The notes under the pieces were generated by a model that had not been told where the DNA came from, did not search any database, and was given only the letters and a program-made list of their open reading frames with translations. Of a stretch of DNA of 43,140 nucleotides, positions 1 to 7,491 are shown piece by piece. Made by a program: the position numbers and the translations under genes. Source of the stretch: Azophilus sp964638775 (GTDB lineage: Bacteria; Pseudomonadota; Gammaproteobacteria; Pseudomonadales; Azotimanducaceae); the NCBI GenBank assembly GCA_964638775.1, contig CAZWZH010000240.1, forward strand, positions 1 to 43,140, read 5' to 3'. Position 1 is the stretch's first letter; each line of letters starts with the position of its first letter.

Positions 1-246
1 GGTCTGATCGTCGACGTTGTCGGGCGAACACCGGAAATTGCCGGCGCACTTGCCAGCCGGCTTGGCCCATCGGGCTCGAGGCTGGACATCGTGGGACGCA
101 TGGGAGGAGGAGGAAATTTCGCCTATCCCTTCTCTCCAAGCCTCATTGATGTAGGGCCCGCCTATGAATGGAGCATCTGGCACCTGATGGGGATTGACGA
201 ACGCGAGCTTGTGGATCTTTTCCCGGTGGAAATGCAGGAGGTGTGA
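1..246 (+). CDS. AtuA-like (DUF1446) protein, C-terminal end, partial
   Basis: An open frame enters from the left edge in frame 1 and gives 81 residues before TGA at 244-246. The sequence contains a GRMGGGGNF stretch and ends in EWSIWHLMG and ELVDLFPVEMQEV. This resembles the C-terminus of the acyclic terpene utilisation AtuA / DUF1446 family. The stop overlaps the ATG of the next gene (TGATG), and that gene is a DUF4387 protein, the usual partner of this family. The family is named after the Pseudomonas citronellol/geraniol Atu pathway, but its biochemical role is not settled and many members lie outside terpene pathways. The start is outside the window. Confidence 0.7.
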   Translation, partial: GLIVDVVGRTPEIAGALASRLGPSGSRLDIVGRMGGGGNFAYPFSPSLIDVGPAYEWSIWHLMGIDERELVDLFPVEMQEV

Positions 247-602
247 TGGCCGCGGGCGAAGGAATGACGCTGGATGAACTGGCGAGCTTTATCAAGAGCA
301 CCAACGCGGGCGCCACCAGACTGACCTTCGACATTGGCTTCGCCGGTGAGGAGACCTTCCGCCTCGCCGTTGCGAGTCAGGCGATCAACCCGACGGTGGT
401 CGGCTCGCTCTATGGCATTGCGCCGGAATCCATAGAAATCCACGAGTACGCGCCGGCACAGATCATCAAGGTGACCATACCGCGACCGGCCATGTCAGGC
501 GGTCTGGCGGAGCGGGACTTCGATGGCGTGCAGCAGTTTGCGCCGCTGCTGGATATTCCAGTGACTAAACGTCCCAAATCAAAGGCAGGCTGCCGAGAGT
601 GA
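246..602 (+). CDS. DUF4387 family protein
   Basis: A 118-residue protein starting at the ATG that overlaps the upstream stop; a GTG one codon earlier is the alternative start. The sequence shows the family pattern: an IKSTNAG segment near the N-terminus, then LTFDIGF, a SLYGI motif, ATIPRP-like VTIPRPAMSG, and a C-terminal GVQQFAPLLDI. The family has no proven function and is almost always encoded directly after a DUF1446/AtuA-like protein, as here, so the two probably form one complex or reaction unit. Its last 38 bases overlap the end of the convergent P450 gene, so the C-terminal tail after about residue 107 may be read-through sequence of little importance. Confidence 0.75.
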   Translation: MAAGEGMTLDELASFIKSTNAGATRLTFDIGFAGEETFRLAVASQAINPTVVGSLYGIAPESIEIHEYAPAQIIKVTIPRPAMSGGLAERDFDGVQQFAPLLDIPVTKRPKSKAGCRE

Positions 603-1788
603 CCTGCCCGCCGTCATAGGCAAGTTCCGCGCCCTCCCGGAGGCGGAACGGCGGAACCCTCGCGAGCATCTGCGTCACCGCAATGCGCAGTTCGCGACGC
701 GCGAGATGCGATCCGGCACAGCGATGCACGCCGGCGCCGAAACCCAGATGGGGGTTCGGTGCGCGGTGGAAGTCGATCCGGTCCGGGTCGGGAATGCTCG
801 CCGCGTCGTGGCTGGCCAGGTAGGTGGCGCACATGACATGGTCGCCCTCGCGCATCTGCACGCCGTGAAACACATGGTCGCGGGCCAGCACGCGGCTGGT
901 GTTGATCCAACTGTGGTAGCGCACCAGCTCCTCGATGGCTTCCGGGATCAACTCGGGGTTGTCGCGTAGCCGCTGCTGCTCCGCGGGATGCTCCGCAAGG
1001 TAGCGGAACACATGGCCGAGACCCGCCGTAACCGTGTCGAGGCCGGCCAGGAACAGCAGGAAGCCCATGTCTTCCAGCTTGTCCCGGGCGATGGGCTCGC
1101 CGTCGATGCGCGCCTTGACCAACTGGCTCAGCAGGTCGTCGCTCGGGTTCGCCCGCTTTTCTTCCACCAGCTCGGCGATCATCGATGCGACCTTGACCCC
1201 CGCGGCCTGCCGTTCCTCGGTGGCCTTGCCCTGGAACATGGTCCGCTCCCATTTCGAGAACTGTTCGCGCCGCTCAAGCGGAAATCCGACCAGTTCCATG
1301 AGCGCGATGATCGGAAACACGCGCGCGTACTCGACCATGAAGTCCACGCAACCGTTCCCGGCAAACCCGTCTATGATCTCCGCGGAGAGTTTTCTTAGCG
1401 GTTCTTCCAGGCCGTTGATCATCTTCGGCGAGAACTCCGAGGCCAGGAGCTTTCGGTATTTCGTGTGCTCGGGCGGGTCGAGTTCGAGGGGAACCAGCTT
1501 GCGCGGCCATACGTTCGTGCCGCCACCCACGATAATGCGGCTGGAGAACACTTCGCCGTTCTGGAACACCTCGCGCATCAATTCCGCGGTCTGCACGACC
1601 CAGGTGCCCGTAACCCGGCCCGGCCGCCAGTCTCTGGGCAGATAGAAAAGGTCCGGCGCCCGCTCGCGAATACGATCGAGCAGCGCGTATGGCTCCTTCA
1701 GGTCTTCGAGGGGATACTCCGGTTCGAAGTCGTAGACAAGCGCCGGCGGTACGTGTTCTGGAACTGTGTACGCAACTGCTTCAGCCAT
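565..1788 (-). CDS. Cytochrome P450, CYP101-like
   Basis: A complete 407-residue bacterial P450. The I-helix oxygen-activation motif AGLDT is at 248-252, the K-helix ExxR is EELVR at 286-290, and the heme loop FGAGVHRCAG at 350-359 supplies Cys357. The N-terminal VPEHVPPALVYDFE and the C-terminal LPLIWDV resemble P450cam (CYP101) and its terpene-hydroxylating relatives. It would be a soluble monooxygenase fed by a ferredoxin and a ferredoxin reductase; neither is encoded nearby. A good ribosome site (TGGAGG, 8 bases before ATG) supports the start. Convergence with AtuA/DUF4387 and divergence from the enoyl-CoA hydratase-like gene suggest, but do not prove, terpenoid or cyclic hydrocarbon hydroxylation. 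Confidence 0.92.
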   Translation of the reverse strand: MAEAVAYTVPEHVPPALVYDFEPEYPLEDLKEPYALLDRIRERAPDLFYLPRDWRPGRVTGTWVVQTAELMREVFQNGEVFSSRIIVGGGTNVWPRKLVPLELDPPEHTKYRKLLASEFSPKMINGLEEPLRKLSAEIIDGFAGNGCVDFMVEYARVFPIIALMELVGFPLERREQFSKWERTMFQGKATEERQAAGVKVASMIAELVEEKRANPSDDLLSQLVKARIDGEPIARDKLEDMGFLLFLAGLDTVTAGLGHVFRYLAEHPAEQQRLRDNPELIPEAIEELVRYHSWINTSRVLARDHVFHGVQMREGDHVMCATYLASHDAASIPDPDRIDFHRAPNPHLGFGAGVHRCAGSHLARRELRIAVTQMLARVPPFRLREGAELAYDGGQVTLGSLPLIWDV

Positions 1789-1944
1789 GGCATGCCTCCA
1801 GGAATGATCGCTCCCTCCAGAATCAAGTTAACCCATTAGCCCGGGCTTGCCCACCATGACCGGCGGCCGCTCGTGTGCCTCAGTCAATGCATCCGCTACA
1901 GCGATCGGCTATAAAGGCCGCTTGCCGAAACAGGAGACCGAAGC

Positions 1945-2730
1945 ATGGACAGGATCGGCGATGTCGCCATCGAGATTCACGACCACGTGGCGCTGGTGGA
2001 AATCCAGCGGCCGCCGAACAACTTTTTCGACGAAGACCTGATTCATGCATTGGGGGATGCCTTTCACCGCATGGACGAGACCCCGGAGGTTCGCGCCCTG
2101 GTGCTGGCCGCCCAGGGCAAGCACTTCTGCGCCGGCCGCAACTTCGCGAGCACCAGGACGCAACGCGAAAGCGAGCAGCGGCCCGAGGGCTGGGGCAACG
2201 AGCTGTACGCCGCCGCGGTGCGCCTGTTCGAAGCAAAAAAACCCGTCATCGGCGCCATCCAGGGCGCCGCGGTCGGCGGCGGCTTCGGGCTCGCCGTCAT
2301 GCCGGACTTCCGGGTCGTCTGCCCCGAGGCGCGGTTCACCGCCAACTTCGTCAAGCTGGGTTTTCATCCCGGCTTCGGCCTCACCCACACCCTGCCGAGG
2401 CTGATCGGCCGGCAGAAGGCGAGCCTGCTGTTCCTCACCGGCCGGCGCATCAACGGCGAGACGGCCTACGAGTGGGGGTTGGCCGACATCCTCACCGATG
2501 CCGCCTCGCTGCGCACGAGGGCCATGGAGTTCGCCGCCGAGATCGCCGAGAACGCGCCGCTGTCGCTGTTGACCATACGCGCGGCCATGCGCGAGGGGCT
2601 CGCGCAGCAGGTGCGTGAGCAGACCGACAAGGAATGGGCCGAACAGAAGTGGCTGCAGTCGACCGATGACCACAAGGAAGGCATTCGAGCGGTCGCCGAG
2701 CGGCGCGTCGGGAACTTCACCGGCAAATAG
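1945..2730 (+). CDS. Enoyl-CoA hydratase/isomerase (crotonase) family protein
   Basis: A complete 261-residue crotonase-fold protein behind AGGAGA. The two oxyanion-hole segments are present: FCAGRN at 61-66 and QGAAVGGGFGLAV at about 106-118, which should bind the acyl-CoA thioester. Both catalytic glutamates of classical enoyl-CoA hydratase are absent: the GGGxE position is Gly (GGGFG) and the PE position after the CPEARF strand is Phe (ANF). The protein is therefore unlikely to be an ordinary hydratase and may be an isomerase, a C-C hydrolase or an enzyme with a repositioned base. A TATAAA at 1910 is a possible -10 element. It lies divergent to the P450 with a 156-base shared upstream region. 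Confidence 0.88.
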   Translation: MDRIGDVAIEIHDHVALVEIQRPPNNFFDEDLIHALGDAFHRMDETPEVRALVLAAQGKHFCAGRNFASTRTQRESEQRPEGWGNELYAAAVRLFEAKKPVIGAIQGAAVGGGFGLAVMPDFRVVCPEARFTANFVKLGFHPGFGLTHTLPRLIGRQKASLLFLTGRRINGETAYEWGLADILTDAASLRTRAMEFAAEIAENAPLSLLTIRAAMREGLAQQVREQTDKEWAEQKWLQSTDDHKEGIRAVAERRVGNFTGK

Positions 2731-2812
2731 GGGCAGTCGGCGCGGCAGAGCGGCCAGCCCGTCTATCTCACCGGCTTTCGTCGCGAAGATACCGAGGTGC
2801 GGCTGCCAGCCA

Positions 2813-4015
2813 TTAGTGCGCAATGTCCGCGATTCGCCAAGCCGAAATTGCGCGCCTGTTGTCACCGAGGCGAGCGCTCTGGCTGCTTCGGGTTACCAAG
2901 GCTAGCTCGACGCTTCGAACGTCGCGGCTCGCGTTCAGGATGCGGGCCGTTTTCTCAAGCGGCGTGAAGGCCGAGGGCGATGCGGTCTCCGACCACTTGG
3001 CATCCGCAAGCCGGATGTGGTCGAAAGGCCCTTGGATGAGGAAGTCGGCTTCACGGTTTTGCTGGTCTCGATAAAACCACAGGCTCCAATCCGGGTGTTC
3101 AAGCGCCAAGTGGGCGCGCAGCTCGGAGAGGACAAAATTCTCCCACACGCGACCGGTGAGCGGTGAGGTCTCGATGGCCAGATCGTCCATTCCCAACAGA
3201 AAGCACAGCAGGCCGGTATCCGTGAAGTAGAGCTTCGGGGACTTGACGAGCCGCTTGCCCAGATTGGCGAACCAGGGTTCCAGGAGAATGACCTGATTTC
3301 CGGCCTGAAGCGCCGAAAGCCACTCATTCGCGGTCGAATGAGAGATGCCGACATCGCGCGCGAGGTCAGAGCGGTTGAGCAGGTTGCCGGCCCGCGCCGC
3401 GCAGGCTCGAACGAATCGCTCGAAGTCACGCAAGCTGCCGACCCGGATCAATTGTCGAAGGTCGCGTTCCAGGTAGGTGCTGACATAGGCTTGGAAGAAA
3501 TCCCTTTCAGCGATTTCCGGGTTCGCCCAGAGTTCTGGAAACCCACCACGCCGCAGCAGGTTCGCCGTGTTTTTGGCGCTTGGCTCCCAACCGGAGGATC
3601 GGATTTCCTCGATGCAGAGCCCAGGCAGATTGAGCAGGCCGCACCGCCCCGCCAAGCTGTCCCCAACTTCCCGCATCAACGCGAACTGCTGCGAGCCCGT
3701 CAAGATGAACTGTCCGCGACGTTCACGCTGCTGGTCGATGGCGACCTTCAGATGCCGGAACAGGCTTGGGGCGTATTGGACCTCGTCGATGATCAGTGGC
3801 GGTGGATGCGCCGCGAGAAAGCTGTCCGGCGACTTTTCCGCCTGGTCCGCGAGCAATGGCAGGTCGAGACTGACGTAGCTGTATTTCGGGAACTGCCGAC
3901 GCACGAGCGAGGTCTTGCCGGTCTGCCGCGCGCCTGTGACGAGCACGGCCGGAAAGGTCGAGGCGAGTTGGCGCAACTGTCTGGAAGCCAGTCGATCAAT
4001 CCACATATTTGACAT
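2813..4015 (-). CDS. AAA+ ATPase with DUF4143 C-terminal domain
   Basis: A 400-residue protein with Walker A GARQTGKTS at 28-36, Walker B LIIDEVQ at 74-80 and a sensor-like ILTGSQQF. This is the AAA_14 domain. The C-terminal half has a winged-helix-like SRSDLARDVGIS-type segment and the DUF4143 restriction-nuclease-like region (FYRDQQNREADFLIQ). Such ATPases are common, scattered accessory genes of unclear function in bacteria and archaea, and some sit in defence or toxin-antitoxin contexts. The gene stands alone, with an AT-rich upstream region that carries a 22-bp-period direct repeat. The DNA before the ATG is clearly richer in A+T than its surroundings, which suggests transfer. Confidence 0.9.
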   Translation of the reverse strand: MSNMWIDRLASRQLRQLASTFPAVLVTGARQTGKTSLVRRQFPKYSYVSLDLPLLADQAEKSPDSFLAAHPPPLIIDEVQYAPSLFRHLKVAIDQQRERRGQFILTGSQQFALMREVGDSLAGRCGLLNLPGLCIEEIRSSGWEPSAKNTANLLRRGGFPELWANPEIAERDFFQAYVSTYLERDLRQLIRVGSLRDFERFVRACAARAGNLLNRSDLARDVGISHSTANEWLSALQAGNQVILLEPWFANLGKRLVKSPKLYFTDTGLLCFLLGMDDLAIETSPLTGRVWENFVLSELRAHLALEHPDWSLWFYRDQQNREADFLIQGPFDHIRLADAKWSETASPSAFTPLEKTARILNASRDVRSVELALVTRSSQSARLGDNRRAISAWRIADIAH

Positions 4016-4022
4016 TTTGCAA

Positions 4023-4065
4023 ATTTAATCTTCAAATTGTCAAGATTTAATCTGCAATTCGTCAA
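4023..4065. repeat. Tandem 21-bp direct repeat upstream of the ATPase gene
   Basis: Two copies, 4023-4043 and 4045-4065, begin ATTTAATCT and end GTCAA, with three mismatches in 21 positions and a 22-bp period, i.e. two helical turns. They start 8 bases upstream of the ATPase ATG (minus strand) in an AT-rich island and also contain TTGAC on the minus strand. They could be operator half-sites for autoregulation, a promoter element, or both. Confidence 0.6.
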
Positions 4066-4143
4066 ACGGATGGTTTGCCCTGAGCGAGCAGTGTTCGAAG
4101 GTCGATGATCGGCGCGTTGACGCGGGAGATGTGGGAGGCCATC

Positions 4144-4186
4144 GCCTCAGCCCCAGCCTCAGCCCCAGCCTCAGCCTCAGCCTCAA
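4144..4186. repeat. Hexanucleotide microsatellite CCTCAG/CCCCAG
   Basis: Seven consecutive six-base units of the form CCTCAG or CCCCAG lie between the ATPase promoter region and the end of the metallophosphoesterase pseudogene. No supported gene crosses it. It may simply be slippage-prone non-coding DNA. Confidence 0.75.
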
Positions 4187-4215
4187 GCGCACGTCAACAA
4201 ACGGAGTCCACTTCG

Positions 4216-5287
4216 TCAATTGTGCAGCGGCGCGAAGCTGAAGACCCAGGGTGTGTCCGGCTCGACAGACACGCGCACCGCCTTGATCTCCGGCGCCCCG
4301 TACACTTGCAGCCGCGTTATGTTGGCGTATTTCGGCGGTTCGCTTTCGCCGGCGTAGACCAGGAACGGCCGGTCGATCTCGAACTCGTGGTAATCGCCGT
4401 GGACCATGAGCACCGGCCGCTCGAAAGCGGCGCCAAGGTCACGAATGGCCAATACGATCCAATGGAACGGGCCATTGGCCCCGCCACGTACGGCAAGCCC
4501 GGTAAACTCGCCATCCCGGCGGTTGGAAAACTCAAATGGCGACGCATGGAGGGCAATCACCACGGCCTTCGCGTCAATTTCCCGCGCTTCTCCAAAGATT
4601 CGCTTAATCCATTCGACATTGGCTTTGTTGCGGGCGATTGCTTCGAGAGCGCGCTCCCGATTGTTGATGAAGAAGTTGTTGCCGGAGCCGGTTACATGCA
4701 CGGTGCCGAAAAGAACCTCTTCGTGCGTCCAGATGGCGTTCTCGACCATGTCGCCAAACTCGGAAACATCGGCCTGTCGCATCAACTCGATGGGATTCGT
4801 GCCGAGGCTCTTGTTGTCGGCAAAGAACACGCTTCGGATGTTTGCCAAGCTCGAGAACCCATCGGCCGAGAGTTTGCGGTCATATCCGTCTTCCAGCGAC
4901 AGGCCGTCCGCAATGACGGCCAGATCTTCCTTCGATCCCGTTCCCGAAATGTATCGATAGGCGATTTCCACGATCTCCGGCTTGAGGCAATCAACCCGCT
5001 CGTTGTCACCCCGCCGTGTAGATCACTGGATGGTCGTACTTCGCGAAAAAGTCCCGAATGCGCTGATGTTCGGCATCGCTGCAATCCATCGCGCCCCATG
5101 TATCCCCAACATGAATCGTGAACGCTGGATCTGTCGAGTTGATGGTCTGGATCAGTGCTCAATAGACGGGATAGTCACGTGGCAAGTTGTATGCCGTGTC
5201 ACCGATCGCTATAAAGTGAAACGGCTTCGCTAGCGTCACGGGGACGATTGCGAACCAAGCAACCAATAGGACGCCCAATCGAGCCAT
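4216..5287 (-). pseudogene. Periplasmic metallophosphoesterase, broken by a stop and a frameshift
   Basis: Read from ATG at 5287, the frame gives a signal peptide (hydrophobic LGVLLVAWFAIVPVTLA) and then FHFIAIGDTAYN, the first metal-binding block of calcineurin-like phosphoesterases. Codon 43 is TGA (5159-5161). The frame then continues with the second block HVGDTWGAMDC to ...IYTAG, where a four-base G run (5009-5012 on the plus strand, CCCC) shifts the frame. The third block GDNE and the rest, including VIALHASPF and MVHGDYHEFE, continue in the other frame to 4216. Two independent lesions in an otherwise well-preserved sequence suggest recent inactivation. A sequencing error could explain the homopolymer lesion but not the TGA. 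Confidence 0.8.
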
Positions 5288-5359
5288 GGTGAATCTCCGG
5301 GGGAAGGACCGGGCAGTCTAGCACGCCCCGGCAAGCGCCCGATTGCTTGGCCACCGATA

Positions 5360-5456
5360 GGGCATAGGAAGGATAACCGCCCGAAAGGCGTGGCTTGGGG
5401 AGTACGGCCGATAGGGATGGTTTGAGTCGGGCGCCGGGTGGGGTCGAGTCTTGGGC
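5360..5456 (-). mobile_element. IS91/ISCR-like terminal end (oriIS-like), copy A
   Basis: A 97-bp sequence that recurs at 14139-14235 with 86 identical positions and no gaps. Read on the minus strand, its last 21 bases (5380 to 5360) end in CTTCCTATGCCC and match the published ISCR1 oriIS, as I remember it, at 16 of 21 positions. It lies just past the 3' end of the transposase remnant, exactly where the rolling-circle replication origin of IS91/ISCR elements is expected. The two copies share the same abrupt end at the GGGC on the plus strand. Confidence 0.65.
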
Positions 5457-6510
5457 AAGTAATCAAAGCGGCGAGATGGGCCATGACAAACAGGCAAAAC
5501 TGCCGATTTGGACGACCGTAGGTCGCCCGCAGGGTGGCCCACATGCGTGTGCGCCATCAACTCGTCGAGCGGATCGAGAACGACGTGGGTCGTACCGTTG
5601 CGGAACGGCTGCTTGAACTTGTAGACGATCTGCCCTCCCTCGCTAATAGAGAGGCGCTCATTGGCGATCGCCGGTCGGGCGATGTAACGACAGAATTTTT
5701 CCAGCTTGTCACGTTCGTTGGCCCCGCAGCAGATGGCCGCGTGAAGGGAGAACCCCGGCTGCTTGGCGAGCAGGATTGAAGCGACGGGTTGCGGCTGCGC
5801 TGGGACGGTGCGCAATGTAAGTGCCTGGCAGCCCGCATTTGGGCCGATGGCAATGCGGTAAAGGGTGAACGCACCGACGAGCTAATACAACGGCTCGCCG
5901 GGCTCGATGTCGAGGAAGTCGCGGTCGGGGTGGCGCAGGAGGAGGCCGTGGCGTTCCAACAGCCTAGCCACACGCTGGGCGACGCGGTGCAGCAGCCGAG
6001 CGAGCTCGGTGGGAGTCGGCCGTGGTGCCTGGTGGAACATCGGGCGCGAACCCTCGAATGAATAGGCCCCGTCGAGAAAGAGCATGTGGAAGTGGATGTT
6101 GAGGTTCAGCGCGGATCCAAAGCGCTGGATGAGGGTGACCGCCCCGGTCCTGGCTCCGGAGGCGACGGTGAATCCGGTCCGCTTGAGGAGGTGGGTCAAG
6201 ATGGCTCGATAGACCACGCCCAGGATCTGGCCCAGTACCTGCGGCTTGGCGGCGAACAGGAACCACAGGGGATAGGGAACGGTGAGCACCCATTGACGGA
6301 TCGGCGGCGCGGGAAGGACATGATCGACCAGATGAGCCGCTGACTCCATCATCCGGCAGGCGCCGCAGGACGGGCAGAAGCCGCGGCGCTTGCAGGAGAA
6401 CGCCACCAAGTGCTCGTGGTTGCAGGCGTCGCACTTGAGGGGCGGGCTGGCACGTTGCACAGTAACGCGCTCCGGGACCGGTCGACGCCGCCCGATGTGC
6501 TTGAGCGCCC
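5440..6510 (-). pseudogene. IS91-family rolling-circle transposase remnant
   Basis: The frame contains the zinc-binding block CDAC...CKRRGFCPSCGACRM, the HUH metal motif in LNLNIHFHMLFLDGAY and, after an interruption, the tyrosine block LEKFCRYIARPA followed by NGTTHVVLDPLD. An in-frame TAG at 5882-5884 sits between EPLY and LVGAF, where the family usually has Gln, so a single CAG to TAG change is likely. Beyond LDPLD an extra stretch of about 50 bases separates it from MAHLAALI in another frame, so the C-terminus is also damaged. No N-terminal Met or leading region is found, and the 5' end runs into the ParB-like gene. The element probably cannot transpose on its own. Confidence 0.85.
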
Positions 6511-6531
6511 CGGGAGTACGGCCATGATGGG

Positions 6532-7491
6532 CTACTTTGAGAGCGTCTTGCGCAGGGACTTCAGCAACGCTTCGGCCTCGTCGATCGTCTGGAGAATCTC
6601 CGGGTCGCCCTCGAATTCGGCCAGCGCGGTCCACGGCACACGCTGCATCGCCTCGATCGCCGTCCGAAGATCGCCGGCGAGGCCGCCCTTGTTGTCTCTC
6701 TTCTCCGGCGGCGCGAGCCGCAACATAGCGGAGTCGATGTCTCCTTCCCGCGACAGGAAGTGCTCGCGCGCGACCGGATCGGGGAGGATCTTGCGGAGCT
6801 TGCGCAGGTCTTTGGAGTTGGTGACGCGCTTCGCTCGCACCTTGTCGACGACGGCATCGACGACGCTGGGGGTCAGCATCTTCTTGCTGAGGCCCATGAG
6901 TTCCCGAGCCCACGTAATGGCCGCACCCGGGTCGCGCAGGCCGCTGAAGCGCGACGATAGTTCGTAGACCTCGACGAGCTTGTCGAGTTCGCGCAGGGAG
7001 ATGCCCAGGATGTTCGCCGCGCTGGCGCGCCCGACCAAGTCGACGAGCCGGTAAGCGACCATCTCCTTCTCGCGCGCATTCCACTCCTTTCGCTGGCGGT
7101 GAATGTAGATCCAGATGCGCAGCCGTTCCTCGTCGGACAGCGTCCGGTCGGTGATCTCGACCGGGACCTTGCGATACCGCTCCTGGCCTTGGCCGACCAG
7201 CACGGAGGAGTTGGTCCAGCGTCGTTCTCCGTCGATGATCCGGTGCTTGTCCGGCAGGTCGGGGTGGGGTTCGACCAGCAGGGGCTCGAACAGACCCTCG
7301 TTGGCGACGATCTGCCGCTGCAGTTCCTCGTCTTTCTTGGCGCCCAGCCGCGGCTGGCGCTCGTTCGGCACGATGTCGTCGATGTCGAGCGTGGTGCGGT
7401 ACGTGTTGAGGACGGTCGCGCCGAGACGCCGCTCCTGCAGTCCGACGCCGACGATGTTGCTGCGGCCGCCGCGCGGCTGCGACGGTGTCAC
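6532..7491 (-). CDS. ParB/Srx-superfamily nuclease-domain protein
   Basis: A 319-residue protein starting at GTG, which overlaps the TGA of the upstream DUF2130 gene (GTGA), so translation is probably coupled. Residues 33-92 match the ParB N-terminal domain: IVPNERQPR, then GLFEPLLVEPH and the hallmark DGERRW at 87-92. A helical region follows (AANILGISLRELDKLVEVYELSSRF), resembling the ParB helix-turn-helix. It is not next to a ParA gene, so chromosome or plasmid partitioning is not indicated. ParB-like proteins of this kind occur in mobile and defence loci as DNA-binding or CTP/ATP-using switches. Its 3' end abuts the transposase remnant. Confidence 0.8.
   Translation of the reverse strand: MTPSQPRGGRSNIVGVGLQERRLGATVLNTYRTTLDIDDIVPNERQPRLGAKKDEELQRQIVANEGLFEPLLVEPHPDLPDKHRIIDGERRWTNSSVLVGQGQERYRKVPVEITDRTLSDEERLRIWIYIHRQRKEWNAREKEMVAYRLVDLVGRASAANILGISLRELDKLVEVYELSSRFSGLRDPGAAITWARELMGLSKKMLTPSVVDAVVDKVRAKRVTNSKDLRKLRKILPDPVAREHFLSREGDIDSAMLRLAPPEKRDNKGGLAGDLRTAIEAMQRVPWTALAEFEGDPEILQTIDEAEALLKSLRKTLSK

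Noticed and set aside
4105..5121. Plus-strand frame of 338 residues
   Set aside because: It is antisense to the metallophosphoesterase pseudogene, whose motifs are all on the minus strand, and it begins inside the CCTCAG microsatellite.
5159..5161. TGA read as selenocysteine in the metallophosphoesterase
   Set aside because: The family has no Sec members, the position is not catalytic and a second lesion downstream breaks the frame anyway.
6512..6523. A 12-base match to the interior of the 97-bp IS end near the transposase's broken N-terminus
   Set aside because: Too short to call a terIS or a third end, and the similarity stops at once on both sides.
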